Shown here one piece after another: positions 17,596 through 25,123 of a stretch of DNA of 64,000 bases. This DNA is from Pseudomonas kitaguniensis (GTDB lineage: Bacteria; Pseudomonadota; Gammaproteobacteria; Pseudomonadales; Pseudomonadaceae). Position 1 is the stretch's first letter. Each line of letters begins with the position of its first letter. The notes below the pieces were generated by a model, which saw only the letters and a list, made by a program, of their open reading frames with translations, had not been told where the DNA came from and ran no database searches. The stretch lies in the NCBI RefSeq assembly GCF_009296165.1, contig NZ_VUAZ01000114.1:16246-80245 (forward strand), written 5' to 3'. The position numbers and the translations under genes were made by a program.

Positions 17596-17768
17596 AGAAG
17601 GCACACGGGTGAGTCAAGCATCGATGGGGTGGGACGTAGGAATTGCTCGCCAAGTCCGCCAGAAGCGTGTGTGATTATTCCTTGAATGGGGGGGCGAATT
17701 CGATCAGGCCGCTCTGTTCCCGTTGTAGGCAAATTCTGTACGGGGAACAGGCGGCGCGGTCAGCGTCT

Positions 17769-19100
17769 TTACTGCGGGCTGGAGCGCCCGGTCATCTCCC
17801 GTGCCATCTCGGTGGCGTAGCTGTCGGTCATGCCGGCAATAAAGTCGATCATGCGCAGGAACGAGGCGTGCAACGGCCAGGCCGGGTCGGGGGCGCTGTT
17901 ACCCAGCAGGTCCAGGATACGCCGGTTCTTGAACGATGGCGTGCGCCCGCCATGCTGCTCCAGGGCCGCACCGCAAAACGCGTTCAAAAGGATTTCCAGT
18001 GTGGTGTAGGCGCCGATTTCGTGCAGGGTTTTGCGCTTGTCCTGGAAGATTTTTTTACGCGCCATGTCCTTGGCATCCAATACACAACGCTTGGCGGGGC
18101 CGTGCATGTGTTCAACCAAGTCGCCCGGTAGTGTGCCGGCGAGCAAGGCGTCCTGCTGGTCGACAAATGCTCTGGCTGCCGCGTTGGTCAGGTGCTCGAT
18201 GGCTTTACCGCGCAGGATTGCCAACTTGCGCCGGCGCGAATCCTGCGCGCCCAGTTGCCGATAAGTCTGGGGCAGGTCGTCACCCACCAGGTCGAGCAAC
18301 AGTGACTCGACCTCGGCATAGTCGAGCAGGTCCATTTCCAGGCCGTCTTCAAGGTCGATCAAGGCGTAGCAAATATCGTCTGCCGCCTCCATCAGATAGA
18401 CCAGCGGGTGACGCGCCCAACGTTGTTCTTCAAGCTGCGGCAGGCCGAGTTTGTGGGCGATCTGCTCGAGGATAGGCAGCTCGCTCTGGTAGCAGCCGAA
18501 CTTGTGTTTCTTGTAACCCAGTGCGTCGGCGTGGCGAGCGGTCCAGGGGTATTTCAGATAGGTGCCCAAAGTGGCGTAGGTCAGGCGCGTGCCGCCATCG
18601 AACTGGTGGTACTCAAGCTGGGTGAGCACGCGAAAGCCTTGGGCATTGCCTTCGAAATTGAGGAAATCATTGCGCTCGGCACTGCTCATATCATCCAGCC
18701 AACCGCGGCCTGCGGCCTGTTGGAACCAGTGGCGAATGGCGTCTTCACCGGAATGCCCGAACGGCGGGTTACCGATGTCGTGGGCCAGGCAGGCCGATTG
18801 CACCACCATGCCCAAGTCGCTCGGGTCGCACCAGTCGGGCAGGGCGCTGCGCAGGGTTTCGCCGACGCGCATGCCGAGGGAGCGGCCGACGCAACTGACT
18901 TCCAGTGAGTGGGTCAGGCGGGTATGGATATGATCGTTGCTGGACACCGGGTGCACTTGGGTCTTGCGGCCCAGGCGGCGGAAAGCGCCGGAGAAAATAA
19001 TCCGGTCGTGGTCTTTGTGAAAGGGGCTACGGCCAAGTTCTTCCGGGCTGTGCAGGGGCTTGCCGAGGCGTTCGCGGGTAAGCAGGGTGGGCCAATCCAA
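17769..19100 (-). CDS. dgt: Deoxyguanosinetriphosphate triphosphohydrolase-like protein
   Basis: HD-domain dNTP triphosphohydrolase of 443 residues that converts dGTP or other dNTPs to nucleoside and triphosphate. Metal-ligand segments are HTRLTHSLEVS, ACLAHDIGNPPFGHSGE and the later YLMEAADDICYALIDLED. I place the start at a TTG (19100), because GGAGAG lies 10 bases upstream and the resulting LDWPTLLTRERLGKP matches the family N-terminus. The longer GTG start at 19130 lacks a ribosome site. Confidence 0.9.
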   Translation of the reverse strand: MDWPTLLTRERLGKPLHSPEELGRSPFHKDHDRIIFSGAFRRLGRKTQVHPVSSNDHIHTRLTHSLEVSCVGRSLGMRVGETLRSALPDWCDPSDLGMVVQSACLAHDIGNPPFGHSGEDAIRHWFQQAAGRGWLDDMSSAERNDFLNFEGNAQGFRVLTQLEYHQFDGGTRLTYATLGTYLKYPWTARHADALGYKKHKFGCYQSELPILEQIAHKLGLPQLEEQRWARHPLVYLMEAADDICYALIDLEDGLEMDLLDYAEVESLLLDLVGDDLPQTYRQLGAQDSRRRKLAILRGKAIEHLTNAAARAFVDQQDALLAGTLPGDLVEHMHGPAKRCVLDAKDMARKKIFQDKRKTLHEIGAYTTLEILLNAFCGAALEQHGGRTPSFKNRRILDLLGNSAPDPAWPLHASFLRMIDFIAGMTDSYATEMAREMTGRSSPQ

Positions 19101-19172
19101 GGCGGGTACTCTCCGTGCGGTGAATGACACCGCCCAGCTTCCCGGTTCCGCCTTGGCTGAGCAAGCGAAAAT

Positions 19173-20336
19173 CTACAGGCCGGCCGCGTCGATGTCGATT
19201 AACAGCAAACGCTGACCGTTATCGAAGAATTGCCCTGCGGTCAGGCAGTACTGATTGGTGGTGGCATCGCGATAGGTCGAAGAGAGGATAAGGCGCCGTT
19301 CCTCCCAACCCTCGGCGAGCAGATGATAGAAGTACGGCCGCCACGACCAGTTGTGGCCCAAGTAGCGGTTGTCGCTTTGCCAGGCGTCCTGACGCCATTC
19401 GAAATTGGGCGTCAGTTGGGTGCCATGCCGGTCGCATTGGTAGAAGCGCAGTAACCAGGGGAAATCCGGCAACCGCGGCAATTGATCGGGCGGCGCGTGG
19501 CCCTGCGCCCAGGTTTGCAGGATATTCATCAATTCGATCAGTTGCCGGCGTAACAGCATGACGCGCCCGCGCTCGGCCAGTTTTTGCTGAACGTACGCGG
19601 TGCGCAATTGGGCAAAGCGCGCCACGAAGGCATCGGCGGCAAACCAATCAAGCTGTGCCTGGGCGAACAGGTAGCCCTGCACATACCGCGCGCCGCATTC
19701 CAGGGCGAAGCTCAACTGCGTCTCGGTTTCCACGCCCTCGGCGATGATCCAGCAGCCGGTTTTTTCCGCCATTTGCGCCAAGGCCCGCACCACGTCACTG
19801 CTCGGGCCGCCCTTTGCAGCCTCTTGAAACAGGCGCATGTCCAGCTTGAGAATGTCCGGCTGCAATGCCAGCACCCGATCGAGCTGGGAATAACCAGCGC
19901 CAAAATCATCGATGGCGATACGTGCGCCGGCCTCGCGATAGCGCGCCACCACCGTGGCCAGGCGCTGAATGTCACCGCCCAACTCGGTGATCTCGAACAC
20001 AATGCGCCTCGGGTCGACGCCATGCGCGTGTAGCTGCTTAAGGCTCGGCAAGGCTTGGCCGGGGCGCAGGCGGTTGATCCAGCGAGGCGAGATGTTCAGG
20101 CTGAGAAACCAGTCGTCGGGCGCTTCATGCAGGCGACTCAAGGCATCGTCACGGATCTGCCGGTCGAGGCGGCGCAGGGGCGCGCCCGGCGTGCGCGGGT
20201 CGGCAAACAGCGGGCCTACAGACTGCAAGCGGCCATCTGCCTGGCGCAAGCGGCCGAGGGCTTCTACGCCGGCTATGCGCCCGGTGGCGGTGTCAATGAA
20301 CGGCTGGAAACAGGCGAGCGGTTGCCCGTCAATCAC
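19173..20336 (-). CDS. EAL-domain c-di-GMP phosphodiesterase with YkuI-like C-terminal domain
   Basis: Protein of 387 residues. The EAL domain (1-245) keeps the signature VEALGRL (E25), the Asn of LNISPRW, the Glu of FEITE, the double Asp of IDDFGAGYS, the Lys of LKLDMRLF and AEGVETE, so it should hydrolyse c-di-GMP. The C-terminal 130 residues (FYQCDRHGTQLTPNFEW... GHNWSWRPYF) resemble the YkuI C-terminal PAS/cache-like sensor. There is no membrane helix. The GTG start follows a strong AAGGAGG. Monocistronic. Confidence 0.85.
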   Translation of the reverse strand: MIDGQPLACFQPFIDTATGRIAGVEALGRLRQADGRLQSVGPLFADPRTPGAPLRRLDRQIRDDALSRLHEAPDDWFLSLNISPRWINRLRPGQALPSLKQLHAHGVDPRRIVFEITELGGDIQRLATVVARYREAGARIAIDDFGAGYSQLDRVLALQPDILKLDMRLFQEAAKGGPSSDVVRALAQMAEKTGCWIIAEGVETETQLSFALECGARYVQGYLFAQAQLDWFAADAFVARFAQLRTAYVQQKLAERGRVMLLRRQLIELMNILQTWAQGHAPPDQLPRLPDFPWLLRFYQCDRHGTQLTPNFEWRQDAWQSDNRYLGHNWSWRPYFYHLLAEGWEERRLILSSTYRDATTNQYCLTAGQFFDNGQRLLLIDIDAAGL

Positions 20337-20359
20337 AGGGCCTCCTTATTGAGCTGGCG

Positions 20360-20396
20360 AAAAAAAGGCCCGGCCCTCAATAACGAGGGCCGGGCC
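20360..20396 (-). terminator. Strong terminator at the end of the yqjD-like operon
   Basis: A 12-bp perfect stem, GGCCCGGCCCTC with GAGGGCCGGGCC, has a 6-base loop and is followed on the minus strand by seven T residues. Confidence 0.92.
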
Positions 20397-20429
20397 GATT
20401 CTGTTTGCAAGAATGCAGCCAGCGCGGGT

Positions 20430-20771
20430 TCAACCTTTACGCGAAGCGCCCTGCATGGCCAACTTGATCAGCGGGATCAAACCGGCACCCAGCCGCACCA
20501 AGCCCGTGACTTTGCCGAGACTGCCGCCCTTGGCGCCCTTGCCGGTGAAAAAGCCCATCAGCGTCACCGCTGCCACGCCCCAAAGCGGCGCGTGTTTGAT
20601 GCCCAGGCTGTCCTGCCAATTGCTGCCCATGTTGCGCACCTTGTGCAGGGGCAGCATCAATTGGTGCGACTCGTGGCGGATTTCCTGGCGGTGCATTTCC
20701 ATGCGCAGGCGAATCAACGCCTTGCGCATTTCCCGTCGGGAGTTGGTATGTGGGACTTCAGTGATGCTCAT
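20430..20771 (-). CDS. Conserved hypothetical protein, third gene of yqjD-yqjE operon
   Basis: Protein of 113 residues. A charged, Arg/Met/Glu-rich helical N-terminal half precedes a glycine-rich hydrophobic segment (about 63-105, WGVAAVTLMGFFTG...). It overlaps the upstream holin-like gene by 4 bases (ATGA) and is followed by the operon terminator. Its place corresponds to YqjK-type proteins in enterobacterial yqjDEK operons, although sequence similarity is not obvious. Function unknown. Confidence 0.75.
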   Translation of the reverse strand: MSITEVPHTNSRREMRKALIRLRMEMHRQEIRHESHQLMLPLHKVRNMGSNWQDSLGIKHAPLWGVAAVTLMGFFTGKGAKGGSLGKVTGLVRLGAGLIPLIKLAMQGASRKG

Positions 20772-21172
20772 GGCAGCAGGCGCTCCCGATCATTGGCCAG
20801 CTCTTCAAGGGTGGCGTGGAAGGGCGTGGACTCATCGAACACGGCCGCTTTCAAGCGCACACCACAAAAAGCGGCGGCGAGGGTATAGAACACGCAGAGG
20901 CAGATGATCCCGGTCAGACGATAGCCGGTGTCCCACACCAGAATCATCACCAGTGTCGACAGCCCCACCAGCAACAGCAGCGCAAACACCAGCGCCAGGC
21001 CTGCAAACAATAGCAGGCTGACGGTGCGAGCTTTCTGTTCCTGCAGTTCGATGCCAAACAATTCGACGTGGCTGTGCAGCAGGCCCAATACGGCCGCGCC
21101 CAAGCGTCGGGAGGTAGAGCCACTGCCTGAAGACTGTGTGCCCGTGGACGAGCCGGATTCGCCGATAGCCAT
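20768..21172 (-). CDS. YqjE/phage-holin superfamily 3 membrane protein
   Basis: Protein of 134 residues with a Ser/Gly-rich N-terminus, an amphipathic segment (LGLLHSHVELFGIELQEQK) and two strong transmembrane helices (about 50-72 and 80-105). This is the YqjE/DUF1469 pattern. It probably partners the membrane-anchored DUF883 protein encoded 3 bases upstream, which in enterobacteria associates with ribosomes at the membrane in stationary phase. Confidence 0.85.
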   Translation of the reverse strand: MAIGESGSSTGTQSSGSGSTSRRLGAAVLGLLHSHVELFGIELQEQKARTVSLLLFAGLALVFALLLLVGLSTLVMILVWDTGYRLTGIICLCVFYTLAAAFCGVRLKAAVFDESTPFHATLEELANDRERLLP

Positions 21173-21175
21173 AAT

Positions 21176-21490
21176 TTAGCGCCTTGTAGCCAGCAGGCCG
21201 ATCAGGAAGCCCACGCCAGCGGCAATGCCGACCGACTGCCAAGGGTTGGCTTGCACGTAATCTTCGGTAGCGGTGACTGCCGCCTGACCGCGCTCACGCA
21301 GAGAGTCTTCGGTCAGTTGCAGGGTTTCGCGGGCTTTGAGCAGGCTGTCGTGGATCTTGGTGCGCAGCTCATCGGCCTGATCACCGGCCAGTACGGCGGT
21401 GTCATCCAACAACTTTTCGGTGTCGCTGACCAAGGTTTGAAAATCCGCCATCAATATTTCTTGAGCGGTCTTTGCAGTTCTTCTGGCCAT
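21176..21490 (-). CDS. DUF883 family membrane-anchored protein (YqjD/ElaB-like)
   Basis: Protein of 104 residues: a long charged helix (about 10-80) and a single C-terminal transmembrane segment ending in Arg-Arg (PWQSVGIAAGVGFLIGLLAT). Family members in E. coli (YqjD, ElaB, YgaM) bind ribosomes and localise to the inner membrane in stationary phase. The ATG follows GGAGATAACC. First gene of a three-gene operon. Confidence 0.88.
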   Translation of the reverse strand: MARRTAKTAQEILMADFQTLVSDTEKLLDDTAVLAGDQADELRTKIHDSLLKARETLQLTEDSLRERGQAAVTATEDYVQANPWQSVGIAAGVGFLIGLLATRR

Positions 21491-21532
21491 GGTTATCTCC
21501 GTGATTGGCTGATCTGTGAATGTGGTTTCGAG

Positions 21533-21548
21533 TCACCGGTATCGGTGA
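21533..21548. promoter_or_regulatory. Inverted repeat upstream of the sigma-54 promoter (possible NtrC site)
   Basis: TCACCG-GTAT-CGGTGA is a perfect 6+6 inverted repeat centred about 27 bases before the -24 element. NtrC sites have GCACC and GGTGC arms at a spacing one base shorter, so the match is suggestive only. Confidence 0.35.
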
Positions 21549-21566
21549 AGGTTCACTGCAATTGTT

Positions 21567-21582
21567 TGGTACAGCTTTTGCT
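21567..21582 (+). promoter_or_regulatory. Sigma-54 promoter of the ammonium transporter
   Basis: TGGTACAGCTTTTGCT matches the sigma-54 consensus TGGYACRNNNNTTGCW at every defined position, with GG and GC the required 10 bases apart. It lies about 250 bases upstream of an ammonium transporter gene, a typical nitrogen-regulated target. Confidence 0.75.
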
Positions 21583-21714
21583 TTGCCATGGTGCGCGCGC
21601 CGAGGGCCTGCGCCGAATCCGGGCGGCCCGAGGCAATGCCTTGAAAAACCTTACCCTAAATACGTAAAACTCGCGGAAAAACCCTGTCGGCAAGAGCCTG
21701 TTAAGTCGATCGCT

Positions 21715-21807
21715 GCGCTAAAGCGGTTCACGCCCTCCAAGACGGGTGGGACCGGTGGTGCCAATTTAGTGCGCGAAATACTGGCTTGAACCGCTTTGGT
21801 GCTTTTT
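21715..21807 (+). promoter_or_regulatory. Terminator-like stem in the ammonium transporter leader
   Basis: GCGCTAAAGCGGTTCA (21715-21730) pairs with TGAACCGCTTTGGTGC (21787-21802) over 16 positions, counting two G-U pairs, and is followed at once by TTTTT (21803-21807). The 56-base loop contains GC-rich sequence that could form competing pairs. The structure ends 27 bases before the start codon, so it could attenuate transcription from the sigma-54 promoter. Confidence 0.55.
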
Positions 21808-21834
21808 GCCTTAAATCCAGGCCTGCCAACCTCC

Positions 21835-23043
21835 ATGGAAAATTTGCAAAGCGCGGTGGACACACTCGTCCACAGCTCCAATACCCTGTTTATCCTGATC
21901 GGTGCGGTCATGGTACTGGCCATGCACGCAGGCTTCGCGTTTCTTGAAGTCGGCACCGTGCGGCAAAAAAACCAGGTCAACGCACTGTCGAAAATCCTCA
22001 GCGACTTCGCCATTTCCACACTGGCCTATTTCTTTATAGGCTATTGGATCTCCTACGGCGTCAGCTTCATGCAACCGGCGGCGGTCATCAGCGCCGATCA
22101 TGGCTACGGGTTGGTCAAGTTCTTCTTCTTGCTGACGTTTGCAGCGGCGATCCCGGCGATTATTTCCGGCGGGATTGCCGAGCGTGCGAAGTTCGCCCCA
22201 CAGCTGTGTGCCACGGCGTTGATCGTAGCGTTTATCTATCCGTTTTTTGAAGGCATGGTGTGGAACGGCAATTTCGGCGTGCAGGCTTGGCTGCTCGCGA
22301 CCTTCGGCGCCAGCTTTCATGACTTCGCAGGTTCCGTGGTGGTCCACGCCATGGGCGGCTGGCTCGCGTTGGCGGCGGTGTTGTTGCTGGGGCCACGCAA
22401 CGGCCGATACCGCGAGGGACGGCTGGTGGCCTTTGCGCCGTCGAGCATTCCGTTTTTGGCGCTGGGCTCGTGGATTCTGATCGTCGGCTGGTTCGGCTTT
22501 AACGTGATGAGTGCGCAAACCCTGAATGGCGTCAGCGGGCTGGTGGCGGTGAACTCGCTGATGGCCATGGTCGGTGGCACCGTCGCTGCCTTGGTGATCG
22601 GCCGTAATGACCCAGGCTTCCTGCACAACGGCCCGCTGGCCGGGCTGGTGGCGATCTGCGCCGGTTCCGACTTGATGCACCCGGTGGGCGCTCTCGTTAC
22701 CGGCGCCGTCGCGGGTGCCTTGTTTGTGGGGTTCTTCATTGCCGCGCAGGACCGCTGGAAGATCGATGATGTGCTGGGTGTGTGGCCGCTGCACGGTTTG
22801 TGCGGCGTGTGGGGCGGTATCGCCTGCGGTCTCTTCGGCCAGACGGCCCTTGGCGGTTTGGGCGGCGTGAGCCTGATCAGCCAGTTGCTCGGCACCGCGC
22901 TCGGCGTAGCCGTGGCACTGGTTGGCGGGCTATTGGTGTACGGCGTGATCAAACGCGTCTGCGGGCTGCGCTTGAGCCAGGAACAAGAGTATTACGGCGC
23001 AGACCTGTCGATTCACAAGATCGGCGCGGTCAGCCAGGATTGA
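21835..23043 (+). CDS. amt: Ammonium transporter (Amt/MEP/Rh family)
   Basis: Polytopic inner-membrane ammonium channel of 402 residues with about 11 helices. Conserved elements include AFLEVGTVRQKN after helix 1, the periplasmic FFEGMVWNG, the first pore histidine in DFAGSVVVHAMGG and the second in VWPLHGLCGVWGG. The ATG at 21835 gives the family N-terminus MENLQSAVDTL, although no Shine-Dalgarno is evident. No glnK lies beside it, unlike the canonical glnK-amtB pair, so this is probably a second, separately controlled transporter. Confidence 0.92.
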   Translation: MENLQSAVDTLVHSSNTLFILIGAVMVLAMHAGFAFLEVGTVRQKNQVNALSKILSDFAISTLAYFFIGYWISYGVSFMQPAAVISADHGYGLVKFFFLLTFAAAIPAIISGGIAERAKFAPQLCATALIVAFIYPFFEGMVWNGNFGVQAWLLATFGASFHDFAGSVVVHAMGGWLALAAVLLLGPRNGRYREGRLVAFAPSSIPFLALGSWILIVGWFGFNVMSAQTLNGVSGLVAVNSLMAMVGGTVAALVIGRNDPGFLHNGPLAGLVAICAGSDLMHPVGALVTGAVAGALFVGFFIAAQDRWKIDDVLGVWPLHGLCGVWGGIACGLFGQTALGGLGGVSLISQLLGTALGVAVALVGGLLVYGVIKRVCGLRLSQEQEYYGADLSIHKIGAVSQD

Positions 23044-23054
23044 TCGGCGAGCAG

Positions 23055-23079
23055 GCCCACTGTGGCAGGTGGGCTTTTT
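23055..23079 (+). terminator. Terminator after amt
   Basis: GCCCAC pairs with GTGGGC around an 8-base loop and is followed by TTTTT, ending where a REP begins. Confidence 0.7.
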
Positions 23080-23104
23080 GTGGCAAGCGGGCTTGCTCGC
23101 CACA
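23079..23104. repeat. Single REP, TGTGGCAAGCGGGCTTGCTC variant
   Basis: One hairpin-forming REP copy with TGTGGC/GCCACA ends, a variant of class 1 without a partner nearby. Confidence 0.75.
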
Positions 23105-23158
23105 GTTGATAGTGCGGGCATAGAATAATGGCCTACTTTCTGATCAGGCCGATTCGTC

Positions 23159-23395
23159 ATGCTTCCTGAATGCCAGTTGTTCGGCACCCTGGGTTGCCAC
23201 CTTTGTGAAATTGCCGAAGCCGAAATCATGCCGCTCGTCGAACACGGGCTGTTGGTGGAGTTGGTGGATATTGCCGATCCCGACGATCTCACCGAGGCCT
23301 ACGGCCTGCGGATTCCGGTGCTGCGCCGGGTCGACACAGGGGAGGAACTGGATTGGCCGTTCGACACTGAACAGGTGGTTGCCTTCCTTCGTTAG
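23159..23395 (+). CDS. Glutaredoxin-family protein (DUF836)
   Basis: Small thioredoxin-fold protein of 78 residues with the redox motif GCHLC (Cys13, Cys16) and the cis-proline region RIPVLRR. It is shorter than classical glutaredoxins. The family is widespread in Pseudomonas with unknown partners. The stop lies 37 bases before an SOS box that belongs to the next gene. Confidence 0.85.
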   Translation: MLPECQLFGTLGCHLCEIAEAEIMPLVEHGLLVELVDIADPDDLTEAYGLRIPVLRRVDTGEELDWPFDTEQVVAFLR

Positions 23396-23431
23396 GCTTT
23401 ATCCGATAGCGGGTTTTCAAATATTAAGTTA

Positions 23432-23447
23432 CTGTATGTTTGTACAG
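23432..23447. promoter_or_regulatory. LexA (SOS) box
   Basis: CTGTATGTTTGTACAG has the CTG-N10-CAG form of gamma-proteobacterial LexA boxes with near-symmetric TAT/GTA flanks. It ends 22 bases before the start codon of the downstream hypothetical gene. Confidence 0.8.
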
Positions 23448-23469
23448 TGACTGGATAGAGGGAAGCCCC

Positions 23470-23805
23470 GTGGTGAATGTTGAACAACTGAAAAGCAGCG
23501 TCAATCGCATGTCCGCCGAGGTCGTGCGCGGCGCGGTGAACGAGCTGCGCCTCGACGGCCTGGTCACGGAAGGCAAGACGCCTTTTAACAAGGTGCATTT
23601 TAATACCTGCTTCGCCGAGATCGAAGCGTTGTTCCAGCGCGCCGGTTACCACAAGCAGTTAGACGTGGTGGGTTATCAGGGCTTGTTATACGCGCTGTAT
23701 GACCCGGGCCGCTGGGAAGCGGTGGACGTGCTGCGCTGGCTCAAGGAATTCACCGAGGCGGCCAGCGCTTCGCCGATCCTGCGCGCCGAATTGGTCAAGG
23801 CCTGA
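23470..23805 (+). CDS. SOS-box-controlled hypothetical protein
   Basis: Protein of about 111 residues, mostly predicted helical (VEQLKSSVNRMSAEVV, FAEIEALFQRAGYHKQL, AVDVLRWLKEFTEAA). I recognise no catalytic motif. The first of two tandem GTG codons (23470, 23473) is used as start because AGAGGGAAG lies upstream. An ATG at 23440 would fall inside the LexA box. The perfect LexA box overlapping its promoter region implies a role in the DNA-damage response. Confidence 0.8.
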   Translation: MVNVEQLKSSVNRMSAEVVRGAVNELRLDGLVTEGKTPFNKVHFNTCFAEIEALFQRAGYHKQLDVVGYQGLLYALYDPGRWEAVDVLRWLKEFTEAASASPILRAELVKA

Positions 23806-23870
23806 GATCCGCCCTAGGCTCAATCGCGCGCCATGCGCGATAATGCTCGCCTGTTTCCCAGGCGTTGAGC

Positions 23871-24767
23871 ATGTTCATGTCCACTTCCGGTTTTTGTGCG
23901 TCCGAGCACCAAGCCAGCACGTTGTATTTGCCCCCTGGCCCTTGGGCGACGGTACTGGATTGCCTGTGCGAGCATTTCCAGGCCATCAGCCGCGAACACT
24001 GGCTGGACCGCATCGCCCGTGGCCGTGTACTCGACAGCAATGGCCAGCCGATCAGCCAGCACTTGGCCTACAAAGAAGGCCTGTGCATTTACTACTTTCG
24101 TGAAGTGCCGAACGAGAAAGTGATACCGGTTGAGGAAACCATTCTGTACGCCGACGAGCACTTGGTGGTAGCCGACAAACCGCACTTTTTGCCGGTGACA
24201 CCGGCGGGTGAATACGTCGAACAGACCCTGCTGCGCCGCCTGATTCGGCGCCTCGGCAACCCCTCGCTGGTGCCGCTGCATCGCATCGATCGGCATACCG
24301 CCGGGTTGGTGCTGTTTTCCGCCAACCCGCAAAGCCGTTCGGCGTATCAACAGCTGTTTCCCACGCGGCGCATCGACAAATTCTACGAAGCCATCGCCCC
24401 TGCCTTGCCTGAGCTGACCTTCCCCAGAGTGCACAAAAGCCGTCTGGTGGAAGGCCAACCGTTCTTTCGCATGCAGGAAGGGCCAGGCGCCAGCAATACT
24501 GAAACCGCCGTGGACGTGCGCGAAAAAAATGGCGACAGGTGGCGCTACGGCCTGTTTCCCGTGACCGGCAAGAAGCATCAATTGCGGGTGCACATGAGCG
24601 CGCTTGGGGCGAGCATTTGCAATGATCCGTTCTACCCCGACGTGGTCAAGGATGCCGAGGACGACTACGCCAACCCGCTCAAGCTGTTGGCCCAAGGCGT
24701 GCGTTTTATCGACCCGGTCAGCGGTGAGCAGCGCGACTTTCGCAGCCGCATTACCCTCGACTGGTAA
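23871..24767 (+). CDS. RluA-family pseudouridine synthase
   Basis: Pseudouridine synthase of about 298 residues. The catalytic Asp lies in PLHRIDRHTAGLVLF, and the family motifs VVADKPHFLPVTPAG and TGKKHQLRVHMSALG flank it. An S4-like N-terminal segment (SREHWLDRIARGRVLDSNG) is visible. The RNA target (rRNA or tRNA) cannot be told from sequence. ATG codons at 23871 and 23877 are both possible; AGGCG precedes the first. Confidence 0.88.
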   Translation: MFMSTSGFCASEHQASTLYLPPGPWATVLDCLCEHFQAISREHWLDRIARGRVLDSNGQPISQHLAYKEGLCIYYFREVPNEKVIPVEETILYADEHLVVADKPHFLPVTPAGEYVEQTLLRRLIRRLGNPSLVPLHRIDRHTAGLVLFSANPQSRSAYQQLFPTRRIDKFYEAIAPALPELTFPRVHKSRLVEGQPFFRMQEGPGASNTETAVDVREKNGDRWRYGLFPVTGKKHQLRVHMSALGASICNDPFYPDVVKDAEDDYANPLKLLAQGVRFIDPVSGEQRDFRSRITLDW

Positions 24768-24779
24768 CCGCCAGACATG

Positions 24780-24806
24780 ACAAGGCCCGCGCGAGGCGGG
24801 CCTTGT
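24780..24806. terminator. Hairpin between convergent genes
   Basis: ACAAGGCCCGC-gcgag-GCGGGCCTTGT is an 11-bp perfect stem between the convergent pseudouridine synthase and lipoprotein genes. U tracts are absent, but the stem could end either transcript. Confidence 0.7.
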
Positions 24807-24822
24807 GGGCAAACGCTAAGAC

Positions 24823-25044
24823 TTACAGGTCTTTAACGGTGCGAACCTGATCTTTGTTGATACGGGTTTGCTTGCCGTCAAGCTGTTGGAACTCGTAGAA
24901 GCCCGAAGCCTTGTCGTATTTAGGCGTGTCGACGGCCTGGATTTCGCGACCGTCATTCAGGGTAATCACTGTAGGCGAGGCGCAACCGGCAAGGGTAGCG
25001 AGGCCCAGTGCAAGCATGAGAGCGGCGATGGTCCGTTGAGTCAT
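24823..25044 (-). CDS. YgdI/YgdR-family small lipoprotein
   Basis: Lipoprotein precursor of 73 residues. The signal peptide ends at the lipobox LAGC (Cys21). The mature part has the SH3-like DUF903 pattern (TVITLNDGREIQAVDTPKYD... GFYEFQQLDGK). Role unknown. The start is supported by CGGAGA upstream. Monocistronic. Confidence 0.9.
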   Translation of the reverse strand: MTQRTIAALMLALGLATLAGCASPTVITLNDGREIQAVDTPKYDKASGFYEFQQLDGKQTRINKDQVRTVKDL

Positions 25045-25123
25045 GAGTTTGTCTCCGAGAGAATTCTTTTAAATTACTGACCCTGTGACGCGCGCGGCGC
25101 CGACAAAGTTCCTTAAGCGAGGT

